From the NCBI GenBank assembly GCA_000469685.2, contig LS997565.1:33016645-33080644 (forward strand): a stretch of DNA of 64,000 nucleotides, given 5' to 3'. This DNA is from Haemonchus contortus (taxonomy: Eukaryota > Nematoda > Chromadorea > Rhabditida > Trichostrongylidae). The notes beneath the pieces are model-generated. The model did not search any database, was not told the DNA's origin, and saw only the letters and a program-made list of their open reading frames with translations. Position 1 is the first letter of the stretch, and every line of letters starts with the position of its first letter. This document shows, piece after piece, positions 48,901-61,575 of this stretch. The translations under genes were made by a program, and so were the position numbers.

Positions 48901-49837
48901 GCACTCTTTGCAGCCAGAAGAATGAAATCGAATTATGAGATTATTCGACCAAGCATCTCAGCACCCTACGAGACCTTCGAAATCAGTTAGATAATCACAC
49001 AAGGTATGAGAGGATCCTGGAACTTCTTATTGAACAAAATGTCGCCACGAGTGGAATATTCTAAATAAGGAAAGTCTATTCAAGAGGGACTGCTTGGGTA
49101 TGCAATAGAAAGGGCTCATTCTCGAAATAGGACATTTCTGAATGCCACTTTTTTCTCCGGGACTGCCACTGCCGCATAAAAGAGATCCATCTTGGCATGA
49201 AGTCAAGTCGTTTGTCGAGGGACTTTTTAAAGAAATGATGAGTTGGAGATTACAAATCTTCGGAACAGGGAAAGAAGATGAGCACGGAACAAGGAATGAC
49301 CTTCACTTTCTCCTTTCTTTTCTCTTTGCTTCACTTTTTTGCAACAATAGTTTAGAGAGCCCTCGTTCTCCTCAGTTTTTCTAACTTTTTTGCAGAGCAT
49401 TTGCGTTACAACGTGCTGTGCTCTTATGGTTAGTCCAAAAGTTCAGGAAAGAGATAAATAAGAGACCTGTCTCGCGCCTGTATCATATGCCGTGCCGTAG
49501 ATCACCCATATCGTCAAGCTGGCGTCAGTAGCTTCTCCATTCGTCCCTGTTACGAGCCAGAATGGTTCAGTGTATCTTATTCTCGAGAGGAACAAGGAGC
49601 ATAGCAGTTCTTTGGCTCAGAGCTTGCCTTATGAAGTCTGATCATTGTCTGATGGCTGTCCTCCTGTTCGTATGACGTCCCAAGGGATCCAGTGAAGAAT
49701 TGCCCTTGTCCAACGGTCTTCACACCCTATCTATAGTGCTGAAAATTCTCTTATCGAATAGGTTCCGCCGCATTTGCTTTAAGAGGAGGAAGAGGCGAGG
49801 ACAATTTTGGTCATCTATTCGAAAACGCTCCTATACA
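45904..49837. other. unassigned stretch
   Basis: No complete gene. A diverged MITE-related block lies at 48525-48790. Open frames at 46.6-47.8 kb occur on both strands without motifs. Confidence 0.4.
48525..48790 (-). mobile_element. MITE-related fragment
   Basis: It shares GGACGAATTGTCCAAATATG, GTGCCATTGCGTACAGCTGT and TACAGTAAGC with 52785-53110 and, reversed, with 1090-1220. Termini are not recognised. Confidence 0.65.
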
Positions 49838-50025
49838 TACATTCGACTCCCAACGCTGTGGCGTAAAGAATGCGTATAAGACCTATACAATGATTAAAAA
49901 AAGCCAACCGATGGACAAGCCAGTCATGCTCCCAGAGAAGTCTGGTAGCAACTGACCCACCCGAAGAGGTGGAAGGTGTGGCTAAGGATACCAGCTTCGA
50001 TCCCTAGACCATACTTGTGTTAGCG
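49838..50025 (-). mobile_element. tRNA-derived SINE, copy 12
   Basis: Reverse: CATTCGACTCCCAACGCTGT, GAAGTCTGGTAGCAACTGAC, CTTCGATCCCTAGACCATAC. Head truncated. Confidence 0.75.
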
Positions 50026-50044
50026 CGTTTCAGTTAATGCAAAA

Positions 50045-50125
50045 ATGTCAAGCTTCAAATGGGATTGAAACCAGATCCTGCGCTTCTCGGGCACCGAACT
50101 CTTATCCACACCTTCAATAATCCCA
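50045..50125 (-). repeat. tRNA-like repeat of a second family, copy 2
   Basis: GGGATTGAAACCAGATCCTG and TTCTCGGGCACCGAACTCTT match 41478-41530 in the same orientation. Confidence 0.6.
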
Positions 50126-50429
50126 AAGAAGCATTTTCTCATCCACGGGACTTCTCTAAAAAATTTAATCAAGCTTCCGTGCGAAGTGCGCCCACTCTAG
50201 AGAGCCATTGAAGTGTGAATAAAGAACTTGAGAGAAGTGCTATTTTTGTCAGCAGATCTGGTCACACCTCTTGGTAAAGTATGGAAAAAGTTCAAGAAAA
50301 GTACAATTTCCAGAGAGAGTTTGGTCCAGAGCCAATTGTTGTGAAACTCGTTGTGTGGCGGAAAGCTGTGCCTGCATTTACGATGTGGGATGTATGCACG
50401 ATTTCACTTGCTCTTATTCGAGCAACCCA

Positions 50430-50640
50430 TATGTTGTGGGCGTAATCAATCCCGTTTCCGGGATGTGTCCCGCATTCGAATTCACTGAAAAGTTAGTCCT
50501 TTTATCCTCCCATGACGTTCTGGTACCAAGTAGTCGACGCTACAAAATACTTGGTTGGCCTGGGCGGATTCGATCTCGGGACCATATGTGTGTGCGTGTG
50601 TGTGTGTGATAGTGCGCCATTTGGTACTACACCACCTCCC
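50430..50640 (-). mobile_element. tRNA-derived SINE, copy 13
   Basis: Reverse: GCGTAATCAATCCCGTTTCC, CTTTTATCCTCCCATGACG, GATTCGATCTCGGGACC. A TG microsatellite (50584-50609) has expanded between B-box and A-box regions. Confidence 0.8.
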
Positions 50641-50899
50641 GAAACAACCAAATATAAATAAATCCATTTATTCAGCTGTCTCCATTTACATTTGAAACTT
50701 GAGTTCCAATCGGCGAATGTTTCGTTCGCTGCCCTTTTCCGAAGCACGAAGACTTCAGTGACAGCTGAATGAATAAGTGCGCATAAATCGAGTAAATACA
50801 TTGCTTTGTAAGATATCTTGATGTAGGGTGTCTTAATTAACGAAAATATAGAGGGATAATTGCACTTTCTCTCACACAGATGCTCCAAGGAACCATGAT

Positions 50900-51180
50900 A
50901 GGGTGGAGGATAAGGTCACAGACCAGCTTTTCTGGATGCATTCAACTTCCTTCAGAGCCGCAGGGGCATCATGAATATGATCCTGAGTTTATTTGCGGTG
51001 GCCAGTCGTTTTAGAAGTCGGCGGTGCTTTTACCCTCCCATACGGGCCTGATACCAACCAACCCACCTAGAGGGATGGAAAGCGTAGTTGGCTTTGTTAT
51101 GTATCGGATCTGGACTTGATCTCGGGACCGTTCGTGTGACAGTGGTCGGGCTCGATCGCCACATGACACTAAACCAACCC
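50900..51180 (-). mobile_element. tRNA-derived SINE, copy 14
   Basis: Reverse: TGCATTCAACTTCCTTCAGA, GCTTTTACCCTCCCATACGG, GACTTGATCTCGGGACCG, ACACTAAACCAACCCC. Confidence 0.75.
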
Positions 51181-52784
51181 CACTTCTCCTCTTATGCAAG
51201 TCTATTATTTTGGGTTTTTTATGAACAAGCCAGAAAAGAACAGCGTATCAAACGAATAATTGTATTCCATGGAGGAATGAAACCCATAGAAATGAAAGAT
51301 TTGTCTAATCATGAAATAGCAGAATAGAATTGAGCCTTGTGACTGACTGACTCATAATCCTCCTTGTATGAAGTTCTGAGGTTCCTCATCTCCCGCACGC
51401 GTCATAATCTGTAGAGCGTTTACATCAGAGGGGAGAGCCCTGATACCATGCGTGGTTCTCCACCGATCATGGTTACACACTCGTTAGGGGAAGGAGGGGT
51501 GAGGGAAGAGGAGCAGGAGTAGGTCAGAAGTCAGAAGTTGAAGAATTCATGGTACAATGTGATTTACTGTAACTCAGAGCTCACGGATTGCACGGAATTT
51601 TTTGAAACACTCTCGAAAACGTGGTAAGCTTTGCCATTCACATCCCATCACATCTACGACCGAAAATATAGGATGCTTATCTGTGGTCAAATCAGTAGCA
51701 CGGGTCTGGCGTTGAGTCCTACTAGCTATTGAGAAGGCTTGGAACTAAGGATGCTGTCAATAAAAATAGCATTTGTCTGAACATTTGTGGGCTCGTCTGC
51801 CATTCGCTTACCGTTTTCCCAGAGATAAAATGACAAACAAAAGCTGAACAAAAAAAACTGTTGGGTTTGAAAGTATTTCAGGCGACATGCAGGTTGTAAC
51901 TGATGGCGATTCCACAAAACTGCCTGTCTCCCATTCTTACTAACCATGGATAAGTCTGCATTCATTGAAGCTGTCGGAAAGTACAGAATCCTTTCAAACA
52001 AACTTAGAGACATATGCCTAATTTCAAGAATGGAGAGCTTAGCAGGTGGCCTGAGCCGATTCAAGTGAAAAACGGCGTCATTCGCCGCCCTTTTATGAAG
52101 CACAGTTTTGATTTAGGCATACTAACCCCATCAGAATGACGTTTACCTGAATGAATTTTCTCCACCATAGATGAGCAGATGCATGGGGAGCTGAGGAATG
52201 TTCAAGCAAATCCCAAACATTCTGAACAGTAACATTTTATGCCACGCATTCGGCACATGGAGCTCTGACTAGAGAGTGCCTGGCTGAAGATAGGGCAAGG
52301 ATATCAAAGAGACGGACTAAGGAGGCAAAGAAATAGGCTAAGGCTAAGGCACGAGCACTCTGTAATCGCGTTTTGGTTCAGAGCCCTTTGTCTAAAGCAA
52401 ACGCCCTGAATAGGGCACCCAAAGAAATTGTCTTAGCTGGAGAGACTTGTCAATCAATAGCGACACAGAGGTAAAATGAGTGTATTGATAGCGTTCTGAG
52501 AGGGCACATTCGCAGACTTCCTAAAAACACTCTCGAGTTGCTTTAGAAGAATTGACGCTATTCCTACGGAGAATGTCTGTACTTGTCTGCTTCATTATCT
52601 TCTATTTATGGGGAAATGCTCTCAGTTTTCTCGACGGATAGTGTTCCCGAATATATTGCAAATGAATTGGGAAATCATATCTCATTGCACGGAAAAGATT
52701 TGAAGGAACAAAAGTGCAGAATGAGAATGGAATTAGTGATCATATAAGACAATAGGAAAAGTTGTCAGATAGCTATGGAGAGTT
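51181..52784. other. unassigned stretch
   Basis: A 125-codon minus-strand frame (51726-52103) starts MLHKRAAND; its first block resembles LRKRAANETF encoded at 50715-50750 on the same strand, suggesting another small repeat. Nothing else is supported. Confidence 0.35.
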
Positions 52785-53110
52785 TTAGTGACTACTTGAT
52801 TGAGGGGGCCTTAAATAGTGCAAAAGTAGAGAAAAAGTTGCGAAAATTGAAAGGGGAGTTTTAGAGGAATATGATCCCTCAAAGTCGTATGAAATTTGGA
52901 GTTGGACGAGAATGTGACGACAAAAGTTGCATGAAAGAATAATTTGGACGAGCTGTCCAAATATGTGTGTCATTGCATACAACTGGCTACAGTAAGCCTT
53001 CTGCTTGCCTAGTGAACGCCCCAGTGAGAATGGTGTAAACTTCACAACCTCTACAGTGCCGTGAAAACTCATAGGCTCTTGAGTGTGTACTTCATCTGGT
53101 CGTTAGAGGC
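52785..53110 (-). mobile_element. MITE-related fragment
   Basis: Same internal block as 48525-48790: GGACGAGCTGTCCAAATATG, GTGTCATTGCATACAACTGG, TACAGTAAGC. Termini decayed. Confidence 0.6.
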
Positions 53111-55208
53111 CCCACTACGTCCTACTATACCGCTTTTCCATATGACAACGTCTCCTGAGCTATCTTTGGGGTCTCAGGTTCATCCTAAACATAGATCCTA
53201 GAGACCATTTGGTCATTAACAGAAATACAAAAGACATTTTCTCGATACGACAAACTTATGAGGTTCTCTTGGTACATTTTATTTCAGTCAACTTTGTGAA
53301 CAACGGTTTCAAAATTTGGTATGACATATTAATCTCTAAGCCAAGATAGTCTCTATTGGGAGTACTGTCTGAAAGCTTGTGTGAGAGATTTTTATGTAGC
53401 TTCCTTGTAGTGACCAGGTTTCCTTGTAGAAAGAGAAATTTCATGCTTTTGACAGAGAAAATGACCCAATTAGATAAAATTGATCTGTAAAACCTGTCCG
53501 ATTTTCTTATTCCTTAGAAGTCTTCGCGACTACAGGCATAGTTTGCTCTATCCCGGAGTTTTCCTCTCCGACGCGCTGCAAATTTGTGAACCATCTGAAA
53601 TTGGCAAAGTTATTCGTGCATTTCCAAGCACTTTGACCCTAAGGGCTTTAGTTCTGTCGCTTGTCAAATAGCAGTAGACGAGCGAAGATGGAGCATCAGA
53701 GGTACTTTACGAAAAGCGATGCTCTACAAAAATAGCCGACTTCATCACTTAATTGGCTGCACACTGTCAGCAGGGTGATTGAAAAATCTTGGGTCTTTAG
53801 CTCTTTCGGTTGTCACATAGCACTAGACGAGAGGGGATGAAATGTGAAGTATGTGAAGACCGAAGAGGAAGAACTTTTTCGTTTTTTTTTTCTACCCTGG
53901 AAGTGAGGTTTTTATTGAAAAGGTAATAATGGGGAAGGAGAAGCTTCATTTTTTCTTAATCCTCGGACACTGAGCTCATTTACGGGTGTCACTTTTTCAC
54001 CCAAACTCTTCCTGGAAGGGAAGACGAGGAGGATTACCGCAAAGAGCTTGGATGGATAACCTTGTCTTCTGTTCCTTTAATTAAGCCACATATCGGTTTT
54101 CCCAAAACAACTCCGTCCTGCATCTCCGTTCTATTCATAGTATCAGCAGGGTTCTCGATTTGCCACGACTCAATTTATTCTCTCAGAGTTCAGAACTCTT
54201 GATGACCGGACTGAGGACACATTCGCCAATGGCCCTTTGTGGTGCACCTAGCCAGGGAAAAGCGGCTTCTATAGAATTTTCTATTTTGGTGAAATTCGAT
54301 TAACCTCTTGAATAGGTTATTGAAGGGGACGTCTTTTCACTGTGAAAACACAAATTTTCTATACTTTAGCCCAATTTCAGCATCAAAAAAATTTCCAAGC
54401 AAGCTTGTTCTGGGCTTCTGAAAGTTTTCTTCTCTCGAATAATTCCGTCGGCGCTCCTTCCTCTTTTGTTTTTCTAGTGGCGCTTTCTTAGCTGCTCGTC
54501 AATAATTTGTCATAATTGTTTTCGTCTCAGCTACGAGATTGCATTAAGCTTGAAAAGGAGGGAGCAGCATAGAATTTCCGAAACAACCAAGAGACCAAGA
54601 GACTGTCTGAACGAAAGGCTCTGTGGAAGACGTTATGACTTTACAGCTGTGGGATTTTGTAGACTGTTGAGCTTTGCAATTGGAAGGAGGGAAAGACCAA
54701 GGACTTGGCTAGAAGTAGACACGGTTGAGTTAACCGTGCCGGTCTTGGAAGGTGGAACACACAGAAGCACTCTAGTTGTCGCCCGTCGTTGTCCTTGCAT
54801 ATGACGCCATTTTGACGAATCAGTTCCGGAGCACTTGCTTTGATCATGGGCTCAGTGTTTCTATTTTTGACTGCTAAGTTCAGTAACCGTGACTCCGACC
54901 TTTTGGCCAGCCTTCTGCGATCATGAAGGATTCTTATGTGACCTCCCACCTGAGCTGATATTACATTCTAGTATCACACTGTTCCCATTGACCTGACATT
55001 CTGCATTTCACAAAATCTTGAATTTTTGTTGAGTTTCGCTTCCTAACCTACAGTCCCACCTATACAGTTTTCGCCGGATGCTTGTTGTTCTTGCACATTT
55101 ACACTTCCTCGCAGAGTGGAATTGACCTCATTGACTTCTGTGAAAGGTAGATCCTCCGAGCTGAACCATTGACCTCTTCAACTGCGCCTCCTTCATAATG
55201 AATCTTTC
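53111..55208. other. unassigned stretch
   Basis: No gene, RNA or repeat that I can support. A 102-codon minus-strand frame at 54641-54949 has no recognisable motif. Confidence 0.4.
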
Positions 55209-55210
55209 TA

Positions 55211-56473
55211 CAGGGTGGGCCAAAATTATGATTACAGCGCTCGCTGACGTTCATTGCAAATTTTTTCCATGTCACAACAATTCATTGAATTTCTTCCATT
55301 TCACAAAGCAGCCTACGTCATTACCTTTCTAATGTTACTAAACTTGTGGTAGATTTTTAATATAATATAAGCGTAACTAATCCGTGAATTAAACGTCGCT
55401 TTGCATTTACAAGCACTTTTGGCACGTTGCATCTACAGACGAACTAGCGAAACAAGGCAGGTATTGCATTCAACCATAAGACGCTCTCGAGACTTGGGAA
55501 CAATTGCAGATAGGAGTGGTGAACCTAGGAGGGCTGTGGTTATATTTAGGGGAAGTGTTAAAGAAGCAGGGCAAAGGTCTACGTAGGAGCAAAATTCATT
55601 CTGAGTCCAAAAAGGTTAAATGAATGGATATGTCACGAAATTTTCTGCGTGAAATCGTGAAGCATCACCTGCACAACGAGACCCTTATACGACCAGAAAC
55701 TGATTTCCCCAGAGAGCAGGGTAAAGAGAAGAGAAAGGTTGGCTAACAAAGGCTGCCTGTCGCATCCGAAAAAATTGTTCTACGGAATTCCTGTTCACCG
55801 ACGAAAAGATATTCCCAGTGAAAAAGGTGCTCAATAAGTAGAGCCATAAGATTTATATGAAGCTTAAAGAGATGAAAGTGATACAGCGCCTGACTCACTA
55901 ACTTTCTGTGATGGCCTGTGCTAGCATCACCGTCGAGGCAAAGACGCCGATTATTCTTGTAAATTATGGAGTGAAAGTTGGTTTCGGGGCCTGTTTGATC
56001 TCTTCATGCGCAATAGGACACTTTGGTGATGCGAACCGGTCATATTGCCAACATGAAGCTCCTGACCGCAGAGCAGAAATTGTCGAGAAATTTCGTGAAA
56101 GGGGTTCTTTGACTTCATATTCTTCGATCAGTGTCCACTCTGGAGCCCTGACCTAAATCCCATGAATGTCTCAATGTGGTCAGCCACTGAGATGAAAGCA
56201 TCCTTTAGTCCAAACAAGAGAAGAAATAATCTCGAAAATGCTTAGCAAAAAGCCGGGACCATTTCGATGACCCTAGCTGCGTGCCACCGTCCATGCCGTC
56301 CATCGACATCTTTGGGATTGGGTGAAAGCAGAAAGCAACGGATCCCAGTTTCAATGTACAGTATTGATAAGAAATTTGTGATAAATCCTTCAATGAAATT
56401 GGTTTGCTCTATTGGCTTTCTATTCGTTTTTTGCGATGTGATTTCTGTGTAATCATAATTTTGGCCCACCCTG
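55211..56473 (+). mobile_element. mariner-family element with intact ends
   Basis: 1263 bp flanked by TA (55209-55210, 56474-56475). The inverted ends start CAGGGTGGGCCAAAATTATG, and the match extends without a mismatch for about 26 bases on both sides. The interior is a decayed transposase gene in the same orientation. Length and TA target fit mariner elements (about 1.3 kb). Confidence 0.93.
55380..56205 (+). pseudogene. broken mariner transposase
   Basis: Scattered across frames: an N-terminal STIRRSRDLGTIADRSG piece (DNA-binding half, about 55465-55515); then a TDEKIFPV piece near 55795 where the first catalytic Asp belongs; ASITVEAKTP near 55915; and WSPDLNPMNVSMWS at about 56140-56180 holding the third catalytic Asp. 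The central QDGAPAH-type motif is degraded. Stops and frameshifts separate the pieces, so no active enzyme can be made. Confidence 0.85.
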
Positions 56474-56475
56474 TA

Positions 56476-58247
56476 CAACACTGAATTGACCACTCACGGA
56501 TGTAACAAACATAATGAAACCCCAAACTAAGTATAACCATAGACTGGTGGTTTTATGTGGTTACAATTCAATCCAAGTCTGCCACACTAACCAAATTATC
56601 TTTGTGCGAAACCCTCAACAAATCCTTATAAGATCGACTTATGAAAATCCTTCTTCGCTCTACACAGAACTTCTAAAGCCTCCCATATACTTTATTCAAT
56701 GAGCACGATCCCATGGACGTAGGGCATTCATTAGTTCTTCCAGAGTTTTTCAATTTGTCAATGAAGCTCTGAAAAGAACGAAAGAAATATGACCATTGTA
56801 AGCATGTAATTCCAGAAAATGGCTCATGATCGCGAGCATTCCAAGATATGTGCCTAGTATTAAACAATAAAATAATGTGCAAGAACATTTTGCATACTAC
56901 AAACTCGAAATTTGTCTCGGAGCTTTAATAGTGAATGTAAAAGGTTTTTGTCTACCTGTACATATAAATAATAGCTCGTCGATAGGCTGCTGTGGAGACG
57001 AATATACTCGAAGAGAAATCTAACACAACATTTAACCGATTTTGGACAGAAGAAGCCTATCGTTAAATACAGAAGGTGTTGCCCATGGAGCGATTTATGG
57101 CCAATGTCTACAGATCAAGCATAAGTTCACGGTCACCCGGATCCGTTGGAACTGCTGAGATCCGGATACTTACGATGCTTTTTTGAGATCCTAGGAATGC
57201 CTTCTCACCTTTGTTATAGGCTTATTTAATCAAACTCCTGCCAGATGCCATCACACCCCAATTGCTGCTCTTCATATACAAGCATAGGTTTAATTCCAGA
57301 GGCCCTCAAACAATGGGCTCCCTTCGTTCTCAGGTTATCATGGCCAGAAGTTTTGATAGGCACTGAATATGCATGTGTACGTATGTTTGTATTTATGTAG
57401 CATTTAGAGGGAAATGGGTCAATCTTTCGAGTTACTCAACAACTTCTGCTACATCATCGATTTCTATGCCATGAAAAAGCGGTGCGGAAGTTCTGAAGAA
57501 GTTACGGAAGGGCATTCTCCATGCTGCATTCTAGTCGAGGGTCTACAAAGGGTATGCGTCGACGGAGAAAGGAAGTAGCGGGCGATGTTCTAAGAAGTAA
57601 TTTCATTGTGCGCTCAAATAATGCCCTCACAAATTACATCAAATTTACTGCAATTTCAATCTACACTACATTTGACGGGTGCGGGTCCATGGTCAGTGAT
57701 TTGGTTCCCCTTCTCTTCATTCCATAAGTTTCGGACCGTTGTCATGACACAAACTGTACACCCACACACACACAGACTACATATAAGGGAACCCCAGATG
57801 AACTCTGTACTATAAATGCAGATTCTCATCCATGAATCTAAAACACAAGAACACAATGCTGCCGTCCATGTAGGTGCCTCAACAAAAGAGAGGTTCCAAG
57901 TGAAACAAAATAGTCTATTCTGTGTGATAGCCAGAGTTCCTGACTAGGATCGAGAGAGGAGCCTGCGCGGCGTTCTTTTGCGGGACTTTTGCGCCAACTT
58001 CAGATGGTTATGAAGAACATTTGAGAAGCTTCAACAGAAGAAAAGTTTTAACTTGGTAGGCTTGGGAGTGTATACTTTCGGGAGCAGTTTCAAGATTTTT
58101 CAAAATCCCGCCGAGCGGATGATTCAAATCACCAAAAGGAGCAGAATGTCGCAAAATTGTAACTACTTTTGTTCATTATATATTATCAAGGAAGCCCAAG
58201 CACCGGAGAGAATCCATACCTTCATCTCTGGGGTCATATATCTATAT
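56476..58247. other. unassigned stretch
   Basis: No gene or repeat supported. Confidence 0.4.
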
Positions 58248-58754
58248 TTAAAGGCACAGTTCACGATAACTTCGAGGTACCCGTCTTTATTCAAAAAGCG
58301 GAAGGGGAATAATTCAACGGTAGTGAAGAAAGCGAGAGAATTCGCTAATTCCGAGAAAAATGTGGCTCCTGAAAAGTAGGGAAAACAGAGGTTGGACGAG
58401 ATTGCCATGACGGAAATGACGTGGAACGGGTATTTGGACGAGATTTCAGTTGTTGCGATAGTGCAAAGAGTTGACTACATCAAGCCAGAACTGTACAGGA
58501 CTGTCTTTCACTGTCGCTATGGGTCATGACAAGTTGTTTGAACATCCCACATGGGTTCCCTTGTGATCGGTGCAGCCTCTACAATGTCGGTGAAACTCGT
58601 CCTAGCATTCACACAGGCTAGTCTTTGAGCTTTACAACTCCCTAACTAGGTCGTTTTCCGACCTAATTGTGTTAGATATGGCATACGCGACGGCCTCAAA
58701 TTCATCCTGTGGGGGAATCTCAGAAACCATTTTTATTATGAACTGTGTCTTCAA
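58248..58754 (+). mobile_element. TTAA-type MITE, copy 4
   Basis: 507 bp. Left TTAAAGGCACAGTTCACGAT, right TTATTATGAACTGTGTCTTC-AA. The interior matches copy 2 (GTCGCTATGGGTCATGACAA, CCCTTGTGATCGGTGCAGCC, GGTCGTTTTCCGACC). Confidence 0.9.
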
Positions 58755-60877
58755 CTCATGTATTCGAAAGCGGTGCAATGAGGCATTGCTCATATGAGTT
58801 CGGAGAGAACCTTCTCGTCCAAGTGAATGTTGAGAAATGTTGAAGAATTAAAACGAATTCGTCCTTTGTGATGCATGTGTGTGTAGGGGTTCATGTGGGT
58901 AGGTACTCGTGTGCGATCAGAAATAAGCAAAATGTTCAGGTTTATAAGGAATACAGGCGATGGATAGAAACAATGATTGCAGATGATGACATGTGATAAC
59001 AAATGGTAAAGGCTGATAAGAAATTCCAAATGGCGGGTTCACTCAAGTAATTGCTCTTTCTTCTTCAACACTACACTATTAAGCTGTTAAATGATGTTAT
59101 TTCAGGGAGAATCTTAGATGACTGGAGAGATGAATAGGTAACAGTCGATAGTATTAGCTTTATTATGAACTACACAAGGTAGGTTCCACTATGGAAATTA
59201 TACCTCTCCTAACAGTGTGAACACTTTGGTGGATGACGTGGGTGTGATCTGAGGAATCGAAAAGATTTGATAAGATTCATAACAACCAATACGGCTACTA
59301 ATGGGAGCTGAAATGCATAAGTCCCTACATCACTTCCTGTTTTCGTAATGGCAGCAGAGCCTTGTTACTTTAGTGTGTGATGTAAGTAGTAAATGGATCG
59401 CACCTCGCAGGTGTGAGAAATTCATAGCCCCAATAATTGTTGATGAGAGATCTTGAGAGGCATGAGCCAGTTTTAAGAGCTTCCTTGACCGCCTGTACAT
59501 GTAGGCTCGACACTTTGGTATATTCCAGGTGATAAGGCGGGGTGAACCCAAAGGTTCGGATATTAGAAATGATAAAAAAATGAAGTAATGAGGAAGTAAA
59601 GGGATGAAAAACAAGTGTATAAACATAGAATTAATTTGCATACCTGAAGAACGGCAGATGTTTTTCGTCTACAGATGTGCTACTCTAATGTTTTCACATC
59701 AACAACCTATACTTCCATGGCTACATCACAGATCGTTGTCTAGAGGATTGCCAGAGAAAATGATTGGATGGCCTGCACTACGAGAAAAGAAACTTGATGA
59801 TACCATTCATTTCTCTTTTAATATTTGCTAATTTTGCTAATTGGAGAAAGAAAGAGAAAGAGAAAGTCGAAAAGGGAGAAAGAGGAAAAAACCCTCAGCA
59901 GCAACGGACCTCACAGTAAAATCACTGAACGTTTTCCCTAGTCCCACCGGGATTCTGGGTGGAGGAAATGACATTATGGCTCGTCTCTGAGATACCTACC
60001 GACACCTCTGATTTCGCTCTTTGACATCCTCACTTTATGCTGGTACAAATTCAGGTTTCTAGGCTCCAGGTTTTCATTTTTGAAACCCCTCAGAAATCTT
60101 TTCGATGAAAGAAAATTGGTGGTATGCAAATCTGCTTGTGATACTTTAACTTTCCAACCTTTTCACTGTCACCTATCCCACCGGGTAATCGGGTACCCAG
60201 AAGACTAGAATGTTCCCGGTTGTCATAAGAGTCTAGATTGATGTTTCTCTACATCGATACATCAGAATTTACAAGCATATCATGCTATGTACATAATATA
60301 TTTCCTCTTGGTAATCTTTAATGATGGAAAGCTTCCTGGAAAACCTCTTTGACTCCTGCGCGTCGTTCTCCTTCACAATATTCCTGAGCAATTTTTCATT
60401 GTCAGTAAAAAAAGAACGACAATGGCCCTCAATTTGGAAGCGTGAAAAATTACGGCGTACCAATTGAGGAGAGCCAGAAGATGTATGCAAAGCAATAGAC
60501 GAAGAAATGGGATCCGTAGGAAAAGCCTCCTCTCTATTGTTAAAAAACAAATTAGCTGGCTCACATGAAAGTCCTACAACGAAGCTCCCGGTCTACTGCA
60601 AAACTTGACAAAGAAAGCTGTGACAAGGGCGTGACTCCCTTGTAGTAAATCGCCGAGCTAACGAGAGCATGCTTTTTCTGAAGCTTGAAAATCGATGCTA
60701 GACTTCCTCGGAAAGATGAGAACCTTTTTACACCAATTCACTGACACATTTTCTATACATCTGATGATATCGAGCTTTTCAAAGGGTTGGTTGAATTAGT
60801 TTTTACTTGATCGTGACTCTAAGAAATCTTGTCTTTCAATCATTTCCTTTTCATCATTCAATACAACTTTCTGTACT
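58755..60877. other. unassigned stretch
   Basis: No gene supported. A minus-strand 93-codon polar frame (60269-60550) contains KENDAQESKRFSRKLSI; it could belong with the 61-kb frame below but no splice link is convincing. Confidence 0.35.
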
Positions 60878-61309
60878 TCATATTTGGGCTCTAAGCTGAC
60901 TTGGGCTTATCCACTTTCCCAACTGCCTCTGCAGTAACTTCTCTCTCTGCTTTGTGAACCGAACGCTCTTGATGCGCAACCCTCCGATGCTTTTCTCGGC
61001 AGAATTCGAACTTTGCTGCTTTTCCACTGATTTTCTGGATCTTCTTCTTCTTAATGTTTTTGTTTTCCTCCTCTTTTTTGTGATTTCATTCCAGCCTCTG
61101 CAGTAAATAAATGAAACAGTCTTTTTAGTGAGTAAGCAAGAATCATCTGCTGTGACTATTGCGTAACTCGGAGCGGTATGGGAAGAAAGACTTCTTGTGC
61201 TTTCCACTATCCGTCCCACCTCCCTGCTTTCAACGTTTCTACAAGAGTCCGTATCAGTTGGTGTGTTGTGAGAACAATGAATAAATTTTGTTTTCTGTGA
61301 GCAATCCAT
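60878..61309 (-). CDS. unrecognised 143-codon open frame
   Basis: Begins MDCSQKTKFIHCSHNTPT and has a strongly basic second half (TKKRRKTKTLRRRRSRKS). It contains an internal acceptor-like TTATTTACTGCAG, so only the basic half may be an exon. Frames of this length occur by chance in a window this size; nothing marks it as a known family. Confidence 0.15.
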   Translation of the reverse strand: MDCSQKTKFIHCSHNTPTDTDSCRNVESREVGRIVESTRSLSSHTAPSYAIVTADDSCLLTKKTVSFIYCRGWNEITKKRRKTKTLRRRRSRKSVEKQQSSNSAEKSIGGLRIKSVRFTKQREKLLQRQLGKWISPSQLRAQI

Positions 61310-61489
61310 GGCAAAAGGCTAACTACCAAAAAAATAGCGCTGTTTGGCAAATTTCTTTCTTTAGTACGCTCTTTCCTCGGAATTGAGCCAGTCATCGAAC
61401 ATCTGCAGTTTTAACTCGCTGAACTTCAACAATCTACTTATCTTGAAGCCGAAACTTGAATTTTGGATTGGTATTTTTATGTCTTACCC

Positions 61490-61575
61490 TTGCTCCATAC
61501 TTGCCTTTTGCATTCCATTTGCCGAGCTGTCATGGCGATCTTGCAAATTGAATTCAAAAGGTAAGTATGGAGCAA
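61490..61575. ncRNA. precursor-microRNA-like hairpin
   Basis: Left arm 61490-61522 (TTGCTCCATACTTGCCTTTT...) pairs with right arm 61543-61575 (...AAAAGGTAAGTATGGAGCAA) over 33 positions: 30 Watson-Crick pairs, one G-U and two C-U mismatches, around a 20-base loop. Size (86 bases) and stem are within the range of nematode pre-microRNAs. Either strand could be the transcript. An inverted-repeat transposon relic is the alternative. Confidence 0.4.

Noticed and set aside
51726..52103. 125-codon minus-strand frame as a gene
   Set aside because: No motif or splice context, and its first block recurs near 50.7 kb, so it is more likely repeat-derived.
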